Shown one piece after another: positions 35,131 to 44,157 of a stretch of 64,000 nucleotides of DNA (within the stretch, counting starts at the first letter, position 1; each line of letters opens with the position of its first letter). The position numbers were made by a program, and so were the translations under genes. Source of the DNA: an uncultured Prevotella sp. (GTDB lineage: Bacteria; Bacteroidota; Bacteroidia; Bacteroidales; Bacteroidaceae); NCBI GenBank assembly GCA_947164965.1, contig CAMUYR010000002.1:1-64000 (forward strand), read 5' to 3'. Below the pieces are notes generated by a model, which was given only the letters and a program-made list of their open reading frames with translations, searched no databases and was not told the origin of the DNA.

Positions 35131-36168
35131 ATGAAACCAATATTAGCTATCACAATGGGCGACCCTGCAGGCATTGGTCCTGAGATTACCGTTCGCGCCC
35201 TGAATAGAAAAGAAACTTATGAGAAGTGCCGCCCTGTTGTCACTGGCGATGCTGCCATTATGGAGCAGGCTGTTCAGTTGCTGGGCTTCGACCTGCAGAT
35301 AAACGCTATCCAAAGCGTCAAGGATGCCAAGTATGAGTTTGGCACTATCGATGTGCTTGACTTGCAATGCATCGATCTCTCAACATTTGAGTTTGGCAAG
35401 GTGCACCCCCAATGTGGCAATGCCGCTTTCCAGTATATCAAGAAAGCAATCGAACTGGCTATGGCCAACGAGGTGGATGGTACCGTCACGGCTCCACTGA
35501 ACAAGGAAGCACTGAATCTGGCTGGTCATCATTACGACGGGCACACAGAGATCTATGCCACCTTCACGAATACGAAGAAGTATGCGATGATGTTGGCAGA
35601 CGAGAACATCCGTGTGATTCACGTCTCGACCCACGTTCCTCTGCGTAAGGCCTGCGACTTGGTGAAGAAAGCCCGCGTCATTGAGTGCGTAGAACTCATC
35701 GATGACGCTTGTCGCCAGTTTGGTATCGAGAAGCCTCACATTGGTGTGGCTGGTCTGAATCCGCACAGCAGTGAGAACGGCATGTTTGGCTATGAGGAAG
35801 CCCAGGAGATTATTCCCGCTATCGAAGAGTTGCAACAGCGAGGCTTCAATGTAGAGGGTCCCGTACCCCCTGATAGCATCTTTGCAAAAGCCAAATGCGG
35901 TAAGTTCGATGGATGTGTGGCAATGTATCATGACCAGGGGCACATCCCCTTGAAAGTCTGTGCCTTTAACTGGAACAAAGAGACAGGAAAAATGGAGAGT
36001 GCCAGTGGTGTGAATATCACCCTCGGACTACCCATTATCCGTGTATCGGTAGATCATGGTACAGCTTTCGATGTAGCAGGTAAAGGTATTGCAAACGACA
36101 GTGCTATGACGCTTTCAATAGACTATGCCACAAGAATGGCAAAATACCGTTTAGGTGTCAAGGAATGA
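35131..36168 (+). CDS. pdxA: PdxA-family 4-phosphate dehydrogenase (PdxA2-like)
   Basis: 345 residues from the ATG at 35131, where the family start MKPILAITMGDPAGIGPEI lies; the upstream in-frame ATG at 35098 is inside the previous gene and is rejected. Metal-ligand histidines are in HYDGHTEIYA and AMYHDQGHIPLK. Classical PdxA acts in vitamin B6 synthesis. PdxA2 paralogues linked to DUF1537 kinases oxidise D-threonate or related 4-phosphates to dihydroxyacetone phosphate and CO2. The 4-bp overlap with a DUF1537 gene supports the second role. Confidence 0.9.
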   Translation: MKPILAITMGDPAGIGPEITVRALNRKETYEKCRPVVTGDAAIMEQAVQLLGFDLQINAIQSVKDAKYEFGTIDVLDLQCIDLSTFEFGKVHPQCGNAAFQYIKKAIELAMANEVDGTVTAPLNKEALNLAGHHYDGHTEIYATFTNTKKYAMMLADENIRVIHVSTHVPLRKACDLVKKARVIECVELIDDACRQFGIEKPHIGVAGLNPHSSENGMFGYEEAQEIIPAIEELQQRGFNVEGPVPPDSIFAKAKCGKFDGCVAMYHDQGHIPLKVCAFNWNKETGKMESASGVNITLGLPIIRVSVDHGTAFDVAGKGIANDSAMTLSIDYATRMAKYRLGVKE

Positions 36169-37247
36169 TTGTCATTGCTGACGATATTACAGGAGCTGCT
36201 GAAATAGCAGGCATCGCTTTCGATCGTGGAGAGGATGTTCGTTTGGTTTGTGGCTGTGGCACAGCCACAGACGGGACAACGGTCATTGCTACTGACACCC
36301 GTTCCATGAGCGAAAGCGATGCTATTTCAGAAACCCAACGTATCGTATCTGCCATCAGCCATCAGCCATCAGCCATCTTCAAAAAGACAGATTCAGCACT
36401 ACGTGGACATGTGGTAGCAGAGCTTACCACTTTGCTGCAAGCAACAAGCTATCAGAGAGTTGTCTACATGCCTGCCAACCCTTCCAAAGGACGTATCATA
36501 CGCGCGGGAACCTATTATATTAATAATAAGCCCATTCACCAGACAGACTTTTCTTTCGATCCAGAATTTCCTGCAAGGACATCAGTTCTGAAAGAACGGT
36601 TCCCTGATGCAGAGCGCTGTGGAATCATCATGCCTGATGCAGAGAGTGAGGAGGATATACAGCGTATCATTGCTGAATATAACGATGGCAAGACGATTTT
36701 TGCTGGGGCAGCGGATTTATTTTCAGCTTTGCTGAATGCGAATCACGGGGACAGGCCCTCTGATTCGTCACTTCATTGGGCGAATCATGGGGTCAGTCCC
36801 CATGATTCACAGAACCGTCCTCATGATTCACTTATCCTCTGTGGTTCCACACAGAGCAAACCACTCGATTTAGGCATTCCTCTAGCCCCCATGCCTCGTG
36901 AGATATATGATGGTTCTCATGATTTGAGTTTGTGGGATATAGAGGCTTACAAGCAGGAGCACAGTCTCATTCTCACCATTCCTCATACCCATCGGACAGG
37001 TAAAGAGGTAGCTGTCCATTTAAGAAACGTGATGGCTGAAATGGCGAAGCAGCTGATAGCCATCCATTGTCCCAGCCAACTAATTATAGAAGGTGGTGCT
37101 ACCGCTTGGGCCACCTTACAGGCATTGGGATGGACCAGTTTCGATATCAAGAATCAGATAGCGCCAGGCGTTGTACAAATGAGCGCCACGAATGGAACAC
37201 TCGTGACGCTTAAGCCAGGCAGCTACCCTTGGGGTAACTTTTTCTAA
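36165..37247 (+). CDS. DUF1537 four-carbon acid sugar kinase family protein
   Basis: 360 residues, shorter than most DtnK-type kinases (about 420). The N-terminal domain has MIVIADDITGAAEIAG, FKKTDSALRGHV and MPANPSKGRII. The C-terminal domain has IEGGATAWATLQALGW and GNLVTLKPGSYPWG-like ends. The family phosphorylates threonate, erythronate or related acids at C4. Residues about 62-70 are encoded by a heptamer array and about 192-224 by three palindromic REP-like units, both in frame. These may stretch the linker between domains. Confidence 0.85.
   Translation: MIVIADDITGAAEIAGIAFDRGEDVRLVCGCGTATDGTTVIATDTRSMSESDAISETQRIVSAISHQPSAIFKKTDSALRGHVVAELTTLLQATSYQRVVYMPANPSKGRIIRAGTYYINNKPIHQTDFSFDPEFPARTSVLKERFPDAERCGIIMPDAESEEDIQRIIAEYNDGKTIFAGAADLFSALLNANHGDRPSDSSLHWANHGVSPHDSQNRPHDSLILCGSTQSKPLDLGIPLAPMPREIYDGSHDLSLWDIEAYKQEHSLILTIPHTHRTGKEVAVHLRNVMAEMAKQLIAIHCPSQLIIEGGATAWATLQALGWTSFDIKNQIAPGVVQMSATNGTLVTLKPGSYPWGNFF
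36351..36377. repeat. Heptamer array inside the DUF1537 gene
   Basis: GCCATCA three times and then GCCATC, period 7, encoding AISHQPSAI. A change of one or two units would shift the frame. Confidence 0.75.
36739..36833. repeat. Tandem REP-like palindromes inside the DUF1537 gene
   Basis: Three derivatives: GCGAATCACGGGGACAGG...TGATTCGT (36739-36769), a perfect palindrome AATCATGGGG-N5-CCCCATGATT within 36783-36807, and a half unit AGAACCGTCCTCATGATTC. The sequence is related to the repeats in gltB and purF and is translated in frame. Confidence 0.75.
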
Positions 37248-37259
37248 TCTGTTCTTTCC

Positions 37260-39395
37260 TTAATCTGCGATGATGAAGTCCAACTGGCGTTTTTCCAAAT
37301 TGGCACGAGCCACCTTGATACGTACAGGATCACCTAACTGATATTTATGATGATGGCGACGTCCTACGAGGCAGTAGTTGCGCTCGTCGAAATCGTAGTA
37401 GTCGTCATCCAAATCACGCATCGGCACCATACCCTCGCAGTGGTTCTCGTCTATCTCGCAATAAATGCCATACGACTGGATACCAGAGATATGAGCGTCG
37501 TACTCGTTACCGATCTTATCCTCCATAAACTCCACCATCTTATACTTGATGCTGTCGCGCTCAGCCATCTGAGCTGTCTGCTCCATATCCGAGCAGTGCT
37601 CGCACAGTTCCTCATACTTCTGCTGATTAGCCGAACGGGCACCATCCTGATATTTCGTCAACAGGCGATGCACCATCGTATCAGGATATCGACGGATAGG
37701 CGATGTGAAGTGCGTGTAGTACTCAAAGGCCAGACCGTAGTGGCCGATGTTATGCGTCGAATACTTGGCTTTCATCATGGCACGTAGGGCAACGGTCTCG
37801 ATGAGTTTCTGCTCTTTCTTTCCCTGACAACCATCCATCAGCGCATTCAGACTTTTCGAGATAGCTCCCTTGGTACCACTGGTCTTCATCTTATAGCCAA
37901 ACTTCACCACAAATTCGCGCAGCGTTTCCAACTTTGTGGGATCTGGCTGGTCATGAATACGGTAAGGCAATGTCTTGGCTTTCACGCCCTTCTTCACCCT
38001 ACCAATACTCTCTGCCACCGTACGGTTGGCCAGCAGCATAAACTCCTCGATGAGCTGGGTGGCATCGTTCGATTTCTTGAAATAGGCACGAACGGGCTTT
38101 CCTTTCTCGTCAATATCGAAATGCAGCTCTTCACGATCAAACTTCACAGCTCCGCCCTTAAAGCGGCGCTCGCGCAGACACTTCGCTAACTTGTCGAGTG
38201 TGCGCAGTTCAGTCGCATAGTCTCCATCCTTACCCGTCAGAATCTCCTGTACCTCCTCATAGGCATATCGACGATCACTCTTAATGACAGTATGGGCAAT
38301 ATGATAGTCCTTAATATTAGCTTCCTCATCAAGATGGAAGATAACACTATAGCAGAGTTTTTCCTCATCAGGACGCAACGAACAGATGAAGTTACACAGG
38401 CGTTCAGGCAGCATCGGGATGGTACGGTCTACGAGATAGACACTGGTAGCACGCTTCGTGGCCTCCTTGTCGATCACAGAACCTTCCTTCACATAGTGGC
38501 TGACGTCAGCAATATGCACACCTACTTCCCATAGCTTACCCTGCTTGCGAATCGACAATGCATCATCGAAGTCCTTGGCATCCTTGGGGTCGATAGTACA
38601 GGTAAACACCTCGCGGAAGTCCTCACGACGCTTGATTTCCTGTTCCGTGATGCCTGGATCTATCTTCTCTGCAGCTTCTTCTACAGCCTTCGGATACTTA
38701 TAGGGCAATCCGTACTGAGCCAGGATGGCGTGCATCTCTACAGTGTTGTCACCCTCCTTACCCAGGATATCGACCACCTCACCCACGATATTCTTGGAGT
38801 CCTTAGAAGGCCATTGGGTAATCTTGACTACAGCTTTATCACCCGTCTTACCACCCTTCAGCTTCTTCTTCGGTATCAGCACGTCGTGCACGAAGATGTT
38901 GCCTTCGGTCACGAGGAACGCATAGTCCTTCTCAACCTTCAGCTTACCAACAGCCTGGTCGCGCTTATGACTGAGAATCTCGACCACCATAGCCTCCTTG
39001 ATATGCTTTTCACGACGCGCCATATAGGCCACCTTCACACGATCGCCATTCATAGCAAACAGCGAGTTGCGCTCTGAGACGAACACGGGAGTGCCACCAT
39101 CGTCTGGTTGGAACGAGTTCTTACCATTAGCCTTACGGATAAACGTACCCTCCTGCACCTGCGTCTTCAGATTCAGGCGATACGAGTTATCACTCACTTT
39201 CGACAAAAAGTCATCCCACGCCATCTCCTCCATCAGGTCGACAGCCATCATCTTCATAGGATGGGTATCGAGTTTCAGTGCCTTAAACACTTGTTTAAAC
39301 GAGAACGTCTCGTTAGGATTCTGTTGGAACAGCGTCTGCAACATCTCCTGCAACATCCGCTTATTCAGTCGTTTTCCACCTTTTTTCTTGCTCAT
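37260..39395 (-). CDS. rnr: Ribonuclease R
   Basis: 711 residues. Cold-shock-type domains (about 60-230) precede the RNB exonuclease domain, with metal-binding aspartates in DPKDAKDFDDALSI. A C-terminal S1 domain (SGIQSYGIYCEIDENHCEGMVPMRD) follows. It degrades structured RNA 3' to 5'. The N-terminus (MSKKKGGKRLNKRMLQ) is basic. It is convergent with the acid-sugar operon (13 bp apart). The -7 box TATCTTTG is at 39432-39425. Confidence 0.96.
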   Translation of the reverse strand: MSKKKGGKRLNKRMLQEMLQTLFQQNPNETFSFKQVFKALKLDTHPMKMMAVDLMEEMAWDDFLSKVSDNSYRLNLKTQVQEGTFIRKANGKNSFQPDDGGTPVFVSERNSLFAMNGDRVKVAYMARREKHIKEAMVVEILSHKRDQAVGKLKVEKDYAFLVTEGNIFVHDVLIPKKKLKGGKTGDKAVVKITQWPSKDSKNIVGEVVDILGKEGDNTVEMHAILAQYGLPYKYPKAVEEAAEKIDPGITEQEIKRREDFREVFTCTIDPKDAKDFDDALSIRKQGKLWEVGVHIADVSHYVKEGSVIDKEATKRATSVYLVDRTIPMLPERLCNFICSLRPDEEKLCYSVIFHLDEEANIKDYHIAHTVIKSDRRYAYEEVQEILTGKDGDYATELRTLDKLAKCLRERRFKGGAVKFDREELHFDIDEKGKPVRAYFKKSNDATQLIEEFMLLANRTVAESIGRVKKGVKAKTLPYRIHDQPDPTKLETLREFVVKFGYKMKTSGTKGAISKSLNALMDGCQGKKEQKLIETVALRAMMKAKYSTHNIGHYGLAFEYYTHFTSPIRRYPDTMVHRLLTKYQDGARSANQQKYEELCEHCSDMEQTAQMAERDSIKYKMVEFMEDKIGNEYDAHISGIQSYGIYCEIDENHCEGMVPMRDLDDDYYDFDERNYCLVGRRHHHKYQLGDPVRIKVARANLEKRQLDFIIAD

Positions 39396-39424
39396 AGTAT
39401 TGCGTGTTTAATAGTTTCCCTGCG

Positions 39425-39432
39425 CAAAGATA
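39425..39432 (-). promoter_or_regulatory. -7 box of rnr
   Basis: TATCTTTG on the minus strand, 30 bp before the rnr start. Confidence 0.55.
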
Positions 39433-39546
39433 CGAAAAAAATCCGAAAGGATGAGTTTTTACTACCGAATTTATAGGGAAATCATTATTTTTTTGGGGAA
39501 ATCAAAAAAAATATAGTCTGTGCTATTGTAATAGCTATTTTTTTTA

Positions 39547-39554
39547 TATCTTTG
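39547..39554 (+). promoter_or_regulatory. -7 box of the SLC13/partner-switching operon
   Basis: TATCTTTG, 87 bp before the ATG at 39641. The leader is A/T-rich. Confidence 0.55.
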
Positions 39555-39640
39555 CAGAAAAATAAACGCTAAAAACGCTAATTTTAAAACAGTTTATTGT
39601 ATATTTTTGACTTATAGCTCTATTGAATAGATACTGATAA

Positions 39641-41446
39641 ATGGGACTTGGAAACGACACCATATTGTTGTGGGGCCTCGGTACGGACGCCTGGATTACC
39701 ATTGCCATAGTGATAACGATGATCGGCGTCATGCTGTTGACGAAGGTGCGTACCGATGCCGTAATGCTCATCGCCATCGGAGTACTATTCGCCGTAGGCG
39801 TGCTGGATGCCAAGGAGATGTGCTCGGGCTTCAGTGCGGGTACGGTGGTTGTCACGGGCGTTCTGGGCGTGGTGATGGCGGGACTGCGCTATACCGGCGT
39901 ACTGCAATGGATTATGAAACATGTGTTCGGACTTCCCGACCGTTATTCGACGGCGCTGCTGCGCATGATGGTGCCAGTGGCAGCGTTGAGCGCCTTCCTC
40001 AGCAACACGATGCTGACTATGCTCTTCGGCAACGTGTTGAAGCGGTGGGCAAGGAAGTTGGATGTTGCGCCCTCGAAACTGTATCTGCCCATGGTGTATG
40101 CGGTGCAGATGGGTGGCGTACTGACGCTGATTGGTACGTCGACAAACATCGTGGTGGCCGATATGTACGAGACGGCTACAGGCAGGGCGATGAACGTGTT
40201 TGCGATCTTCGTGCCGGGCGCATTGTGTCTGGTGGTGGGCATTGCATTTCTGGTTGTGACATGCCGATGGCTGCCGGAGCGCAGGTCGCCTGAGGAGGCT
40301 TTCGAGGCTGCCAACGACTACACGGTGGAACTGCTGGTGCCCTCGGACAACCCCAACATCCTGAAGACGCTAGGCGAGGCGGGACTGTTCCATGTGAAGG
40401 GCGGCAGCCTGATAGCCATCAGCCATTTCGACCACGATCCGTCGGTGCTCAGCGAGGATGAGTTCGTGATGGGCGGCGACCGGCTGGTGTATGCCGGACA
40501 GATTGACGAGATACTGGAGCTGAAGGCGTCGCATAGGCTGGTGGTCTCCGACCATCCCGTGCGCTCGATGAACGAGATCAACAGGAACTACGAGCTGCGC
40601 ATTGCCTTTGTCAACTTCTACAGCAAGCTGATCGGGAAGACCATCGGCGGCAGCACGATAGAGCGCGACAACAACGTGATACTAGTGGCGGTGGCTCGTC
40701 GCGGCAAGCGCATCGAGGCGTCGCCCCGCGAGGTGGTGTTGCAGGCGGGTGACACCTTGCTCTTCGAATGTCCGCGCAAGACGGATACGTACGCCAGGAA
40801 CCTGGCATCGCAGTTGCAGTTCTCCGACTTTCAGGAGGTGGTGAACATCGGGCCTAACGCCATTGTCTCGTCACTGATCATGACAGCAATGATGGTGCTC
40901 ACAGCCCTGAATGTGGTGTCGCTACTGCACGGCACGGTGCTGGCAGCCCTGGCCATGCTGCTGTTCCGCTGCTGCACCATCAATCAGGCCATGGACTCTG
41001 TCAGCTGGCGTTCGCTGATGAGTCTGGCGGGAAGCATCGTGCTTGGCTCGGCCATAGCGAAGACGGGAATAGCGCAGCAAATGGCCTTTGGTGTCATTAG
41101 CATGGTTGGCACGCATCCCGTCATGATTATGCTTGGCGTGTGTCTGGCAGCCATGTTGATAACGCAGCTGGTAGAGAATGTGGCTGTCACGGCGATGTTC
41201 TTCCCCATCATGTACCAAGCGGCAGTACAGGCAGGCTACGAACCCGCGCCTTTCCTGCTGGCACTGATGATAGCAGCCAATGCCTCTTACTCCACGCCCA
41301 TTGCTGCGTCACCAAACATGCTGGTCTATGGTCCTGGCGGCTACCGCTTCTCGGACTATATGCGCATCGGCATTCCCCTAACCGTCATCGTTACCGTCAC
41401 TGGTATCGCTGCCGTCATCCTGGCTTATCCGCTGGTGAAAATATGA
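39641..41446 (+). CDS. SLC13-type permease with two RCK_C (TrkA-C) domains
   Basis: 601 residues. N-terminal helices (ITIAIVITMIGVMLLTKVRTDAVMLIAIGVLF) include the family motif LSNTMLTMLFGN and IGTSTNIVV. The cytoplasmic insert (about 220-390) holds two RCK_C-like domains (GGDRLVYAGQIDEILEL; LQAGDTLLFECPRKTD). C-terminal helices include QLVENVAVTAMFFPI and YSTPIAASPNMLVYGPGGY. It probably moves dicarboxylate, sulfate or another anion, with the RCK_C domains sensing a ligand. It begins the run permease-STAS-phosphatase/kinase-STAS. Confidence 0.85.
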   Translation: MGLGNDTILLWGLGTDAWITIAIVITMIGVMLLTKVRTDAVMLIAIGVLFAVGVLDAKEMCSGFSAGTVVVTGVLGVVMAGLRYTGVLQWIMKHVFGLPDRYSTALLRMMVPVAALSAFLSNTMLTMLFGNVLKRWARKLDVAPSKLYLPMVYAVQMGGVLTLIGTSTNIVVADMYETATGRAMNVFAIFVPGALCLVVGIAFLVVTCRWLPERRSPEEAFEAANDYTVELLVPSDNPNILKTLGEAGLFHVKGGSLIAISHFDHDPSVLSEDEFVMGGDRLVYAGQIDEILELKASHRLVVSDHPVRSMNEINRNYELRIAFVNFYSKLIGKTIGGSTIERDNNVILVAVARRGKRIEASPREVVLQAGDTLLFECPRKTDTYARNLASQLQFSDFQEVVNIGPNAIVSSLIMTAMMVLTALNVVSLLHGTVLAALAMLLFRCCTINQAMDSVSWRSLMSLAGSIVLGSAIAKTGIAQQMAFGVISMVGTHPVMIMLGVCLAAMLITQLVENVAVTAMFFPIMYQAAVQAGYEPAPFLLALMIAANASYSTPIAASPNMLVYGPGGYRFSDYMRIGIPLTVIVTVTGIAAVILAYPLVKI

Positions 41447-41488
41447 AAGGTATGATGTAAAATGTATGATGTAAGATGTAAGATATGA
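41447..41488. repeat. Heptamer array between permease and STAS genes
   Basis: AAGGTAT, GATGTAA, AATGTAT, GATGTAA, GATGTAA, GATATGA, period 7. The last unit contains the STAS start codon ATG at 41485. Confidence 0.7.
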
Positions 41489-41796
41489 GAGATTATGAAG
41501 TGACAAGGGACGGCACGGTGCTGACTATAGTGCTGGGCGAGGAGCTGGCAGTAGGCAATGCACCGATGTTGTTGGAGGAGCTGGCCGCATACAAGGACCA
41601 GGGCGTGGAGAGGGTGGTATTCGATGCCACACGGCTGACATACCTTTCCAGCAGTGGAGTGCGCGTCATTTTCTACTGTAAGAAGTACCTGAGCGACAAT
41701 CCTGAGGTGGTGTTCATGAACTGCAACAAGGATGTCCTGGACGTGCTGGACCTTGTGGGCATCCGACCTCACATTACGTTCAGAGGTGAGAGATAA
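41485..41796 (+). CDS. STAS-domain protein (anti-sigma factor antagonist type)
   Basis: 103 residues, a single STAS domain. The phosphorylatable serine is in ATRLTYLSSSGVRVIFYCKK. In partner switching the unphosphorylated form binds the RsbW-like kinase or a target. It sits 38 bp after the permease and 12 bp before the phosphatase/kinase. Confidence 0.88.
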   Translation: MRDYEVTRDGTVLTIVLGEELAVGNAPMLLEELAAYKDQGVERVVFDATRLTYLSSSGVRVIFYCKKYLSDNPEVVFMNCNKDVLDVLDLVGIRPHITFRGER

Positions 41797-41812
41797 GAGG
41801 TGAGAGATATGC
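41785..41812. repeat. Heptamer array at the STAS/phosphatase junction
   Basis: GGTGAGA, GATAAGA, GGTGAGA, GATATGC, period 7. It supplies the STAS stop codon and the ATG of the next gene. Confidence 0.65.
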
Positions 41813-43824
41813 GATACAGATACATCCCCATATTTGCAGCACTGCTCCTCATCATCGGCTTAGTGGTGCAGTTCGTGATGTCGTACAGGCAGGCCGTGCG
41901 CCAAGTCCAGGAAAACATTGACTTGAAAACGCAGATTGCGCACGAGAAGGTGCTGTTCGAACTGTACGACGCCTACGATGTGGTTGAGCAGATGAAACAT
42001 GTCGTGGCAGACAACGTGTCGCAGCCGGACAACATGCTCAAAGGCACCCGCGACCTGTTGAAGCGCTATCCGAGCTGCTACACGGTAGGTGTCAGTTTTC
42101 CGGAAAATTTCTATCCCGTGAAAGGCAAGTGGTTCAGCCCGTGTTCGTATCGGCTTAATGACAGCATTATCACGACGGTAACGGGCGGCACAGACTTCGA
42201 CTATTTCCAGCGGGAGTGGTATAAAGGTGCGTTGAAGAGTGGCGATAAAGGCTATTGGGGCAAGCCATACTGGAGTCATGTCATCGACAAGACCATATTT
42301 ACCTATTCTGACAATTTCGTGGACAATGCGGGCAACCTGATTTGCGTTATCAACGTTGATTTCAGTCTGGAGTGGATGCAACAGTTGCTGGAGCAGTTCA
42401 AGCTCATTGACGAAGCAGTCTGTGTCATCTACAGTTCCGACGGGACGGTGCTGACGTCGAGTGACAACCATGCGGGATATGACACCGAGCATCTGTCCGA
42501 AGACGATTGGATTGTGTCGCGTCAGACATTTGAATGGATAGATATAGAGATGGCGATTGCTGTTCCACAATGGCATATCTGGAAGAGTATCCTGTGGAGA
42601 ATCCTATGGTCACTCATTGTCTTAGTGCTTAGTATTCTGGTGATTGGTGTCCTGATTCGCCGCATGTTGCGCGACCAGCAGGAGAATGCACGCCTGGAAA
42701 CCGAGAAAAAGGTGATGGACCACGAATTGCATATTGCCAATGGCATTCAGATGGGCATTCTGCGTCATGATTTCCCGCAAGACGAGTCCATTACGGTGTA
42801 TGCCGACCTGATACCGATGCGCGAAGTAGGTGGCGACCTGTATGATTTCTGCCGTCAGGGAGATTTCCTGTGGTTCATCATCGGCGACGTGAGCGGAAAG
42901 GGAATACCAGCAACGATGTTCATGTCGGCTGCCGTCAACCTGTTTCGTTCTGCATTAGGACACCAGACATCGCCCAAGGCCATCATGGAAGAGATAAACG
43001 CCGTGCTGAGCGATAACAATCCTACGCTCACTTTCGTGACGGCATTCATCGGACGCCTGCATATCCCCAGCGGACAGTTGCTCTTTTGTAATGCTGCACA
43101 CATGCCTCCTTTGGTGAAAAGTTCAGATCACAGCGTCAGAATCATCAATATGGTTCCCAACATTCCCCTGGGCTACGAAAAAACGTTTAAGTATGTGGAA
43201 GAAGGGTGTATGCTCGACATGGACGAGAAGCTTGTGCTCTATACTGACGGTGTGACCGAGGCACGTAATACAGAGCGGAAGATGATGGGCCAGGAGAAAT
43301 GGTTGGAAATCGTGACACATGACGACAACCTGCTGGGAGCTGTGAAACGCTATATCGGCGAGGCTGAGCCTACTGATGACATTACGCTCATGACCATCCG
43401 GAAAAAGAGTACAGCGCAACCTGTTTCGGTGTGTGTGCCTAACCACCTAGAACAGTGGCCGTCGCTTCGTCGTACTTTGCATGAGTACGGGGTATGCACC
43501 GGCATAGAGAAACATACACTCAAGAAACTGGAAATAGCCCTTGAGGAAGCTGTGGTCAATATCATCAGCTATTCACATGCGACGGAGATTGAGTTGAATA
43601 TCCAACGTTCAACGCTCAACGCTCAACGTTCAACGCTCAACATTACGCTGACGGACAATGGCGTGCCCTTTGACCCAACGAGTAGTGAATGCGACACGGC
43701 AAAGGTCATTGAAGAACGACAGGTAGGAGGTTTGGGTATCAGCCTGCTAAGGCAGATTATGGACGAACAGCACTATCAGCGCACGGATGAGAGAAATCAA
43801 CTGACAATTATCAAGTACTTATAA
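41809..43824 (+). CDS. Membrane sensor with SpoIIE phosphatase and RsbW-like kinase domains
   Basis: 671 residues from the ATG at 41809 (a GTG at 41800 in the same frame is possible). Helix 1 (IPIFAALLLIIGLVVQFVM) is followed by a Cache-like extracytoplasmic domain (about 30-265, YWSHVIDKTIFTYS) and helix 2 (ILWSLIVLVLSILVIGVLI). The PP2C/SpoIIE domain (about 320-525) has DLIPMREVGGDLYDFC, IGDVSGKGIPATMFM and YTDGVTEARN. A C-terminal HATPase domain has EEAVVNIISYSHA, DNGVPFDP and VGGLGISLLRQI. It should both dephosphorylate and phosphorylate STAS partners. A heptamer array (43603-43644) lies inside the kinase domain. Confidence 0.9.
   Translation: MRYRYIPIFAALLLIIGLVVQFVMSYRQAVRQVQENIDLKTQIAHEKVLFELYDAYDVVEQMKHVVADNVSQPDNMLKGTRDLLKRYPSCYTVGVSFPENFYPVKGKWFSPCSYRLNDSIITTVTGGTDFDYFQREWYKGALKSGDKGYWGKPYWSHVIDKTIFTYSDNFVDNAGNLICVINVDFSLEWMQQLLEQFKLIDEAVCVIYSSDGTVLTSSDNHAGYDTEHLSEDDWIVSRQTFEWIDIEMAIAVPQWHIWKSILWRILWSLIVLVLSILVIGVLIRRMLRDQQENARLETEKKVMDHELHIANGIQMGILRHDFPQDESITVYADLIPMREVGGDLYDFCRQGDFLWFIIGDVSGKGIPATMFMSAAVNLFRSALGHQTSPKAIMEEINAVLSDNNPTLTFVTAFIGRLHIPSGQLLFCNAAHMPPLVKSSDHSVRIINMVPNIPLGYEKTFKYVEEGCMLDMDEKLVLYTDGVTEARNTERKMMGQEKWLEIVTHDDNLLGAVKRYIGEAEPTDDITLMTIRKKSTAQPVSVCVPNHLEQWPSLRRTLHEYGVCTGIEKHTLKKLEIALEEAVVNIISYSHATEIELNIQRSTLNAQRSTLNITLTDNGVPFDPTSSECDTAKVIEERQVGGLGISLLRQIMDEQHYQRTDERNQLTIIKYL
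43603..43644. repeat. Heptamer array inside the kinase domain
   Basis: CAACGTT, CAACGCT, CAACGCT, CAACGTT, CAACGCT, CAACATT, period 7, encoding QRSTLNAQRSTLN. It is located between the N box and the G1 box, so gain or loss of one unit would truncate the ATPase. Confidence 0.8.
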
Positions 43825-43829
43825 TTTTT

Positions 43830-44132
43830 ATGACTGTTAACATTATTCCTGACAACCAAAACATACGGGTATGCCTGATTGGTGAACTGGATTCGACAGC
43901 AACAACAGAACAGGCTGGTGAATTGGACGAAGTAGTAAAAATGGCCGACAAGGTGCTGGAAATAGACTGTTCCGAACTGGAGTACATCTCATCTGCCGGT
44001 CTGCGCTTCTTCATGCAATTGAAGCGAGCCAGCGAAACACAAGGTGGTACCATCCGCATAACGCACCTTAATGAGGATGTTGCCGATATATTCCGCATAA
44101 GCGGATTCCAGAATATCTTCGAGATAGCATGA
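43830..44132 (+). CDS. STAS-domain protein (second anti-sigma factor antagonist)
   Basis: 100 residues. The Ser motif is in SELEYISSAGLRFFMQLKR and NEDVADIFRISGFQNIFEI is the typical SpoIIAA-like end. It lies 5 bp after the phosphatase/kinase gene. With the STAS at 41485 there are two possible substrates for one kinase/phosphatase. Confidence 0.88.
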   Translation: MTVNIIPDNQNIRVCLIGELDSTATTEQAGELDEVVKMADKVLEIDCSELEYISSAGLRFFMQLKRASETQGGTIRITHLNEDVADIFRISGFQNIFEIA

Positions 44133-44157
44133 CAGATGAGAATAAATCGGATTTTAT

